Positions 63,859 to 64,000 of a DNA stretch of 64,000 nt are shown here, piece after piece; position 1 is the first letter of the stretch; every line of letters starts with the position of its first letter. The stretch is from Distichodus sexfasciatus (taxonomy: Eukaryota > Chordata > Actinopteri > Characiformes > Distichodontidae), in assembly GCA_032718565.1 (NCBI GenBank), contig JAVGVS010000043.1, positions 2,911,557-2,975,556 of the forward strand, in the 5' to 3' direction. The notes under the pieces were generated by a model that saw only the letters and a program-made list of their open reading frames with translations, searched no databases and was not told the DNA's origin. The position numbers were made by a program, and so were the translations under genes.

Positions 63859-64000
63859 GGATTAAAAAAGGTATAACATCCCTATGTAGTATTATGAAAG
63901 ACAAGGACATTTTAAGTTTCCAAGACCTTAAGAAACATTTTTCATTAGCTTTCAATTATTCACGAAAGCCTATAAATCGGAAAGCAATAAAGGAGTAATA
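63859..64000 (+). pseudogene. L1-like LINE fragment, continuation
   Basis: The frame reads IKKGITSLCSIMKDKDILSF then QDLKKHFSLAFNYSRKPINR, the next part of the L1 ORF2 begun at 58990. The intervening segment of perhaps 60 residues is missing. Confidence 0.6.

Larger units (their letters stand above)
52301..64000 (-). other. bcr: bcr intron 1 (partial)
   Basis: It begins upstream of the exon 2 acceptor and reaches the window edge. I searched for the long first exon (about 1.2 kb in mammals) in both strands and found none. Intron 1 is also the longest intron of human BCR. Confidence 0.8.

Overview
The window is vertebrate, almost certainly teleost fish, nuclear DNA. It has one split protein-coding gene with canonical GT-AG introns. 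The introns are packed with fish-type mobile elements: L2-like, Rex1-like, RTE-like and L1-like LINEs, tRNA-headed SINEs, Tc1/mariner and hAT elements, DIRS-like tyrosine-recombinase elements and a Ty3/gypsy (sushi-type) LTR retrotransposon. I could not place the species more narrowly.

The only host gene I can support is bcr (breakpoint cluster region, RhoGEF and RhoGAP) on the minus strand. Twenty-two exons, corresponding to human exons 2 to 23, run from 52300 down to the stop codon at 2892. They join in phase without a break and encode 844 residues: the end of the N-terminal linker, the DH, PH, C2 and RhoGAP domains, and the C-terminal PDZ ligand STEV. The large first exon (oligomerisation and kinase region) is not in the window and must lie beyond position 64000, so everything right of 52300 is intron 1. 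Positions 1 to 2891 are best read as the 3' UTR, with a possible last polyadenylation signal at 31-36.

Layout: 1-2891 3' UTR with one SINE; 2892-16789 exons 23 to 9 in compact introns; 16790-34026 intron 8 (17 kb), holding a nearly full-length L2-like LINE with an esterase ORF1, Rex1 pieces, an L2 remnant interrupted by a hAT element and a Rex1 copy, and an RTE fragment; 34027-52300 exons 8 to 2, with introns 7, 5 and 4 holding a Tc1-like element invaded by a DIRS-like element, a hAT element stuffed with two Tc1/mariner elements, a clean 994-bp hAT element, and a Rex1 copy with an unbroken reverse transcriptase; 52301-64000 intron 1, with a hAT pair of ends enclosing an L1 piece and a solo LTR, a DIRS gag fragment, a short tandem repeat, and an L1 split by a SINE and a gypsy element.

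No new multi-gene system is visible. The points of interest are the completeness of the bcr exon ladder, the nested transposon stratigraphy with readable target-site duplications, and specific lesions in individual elements (lost protease active site, lost reverse transcriptase catalytic box, scrambled integrase zinc finger). Family names below the level of clade are my recognition from protein and end motifs and have not been checked against a repeat library.
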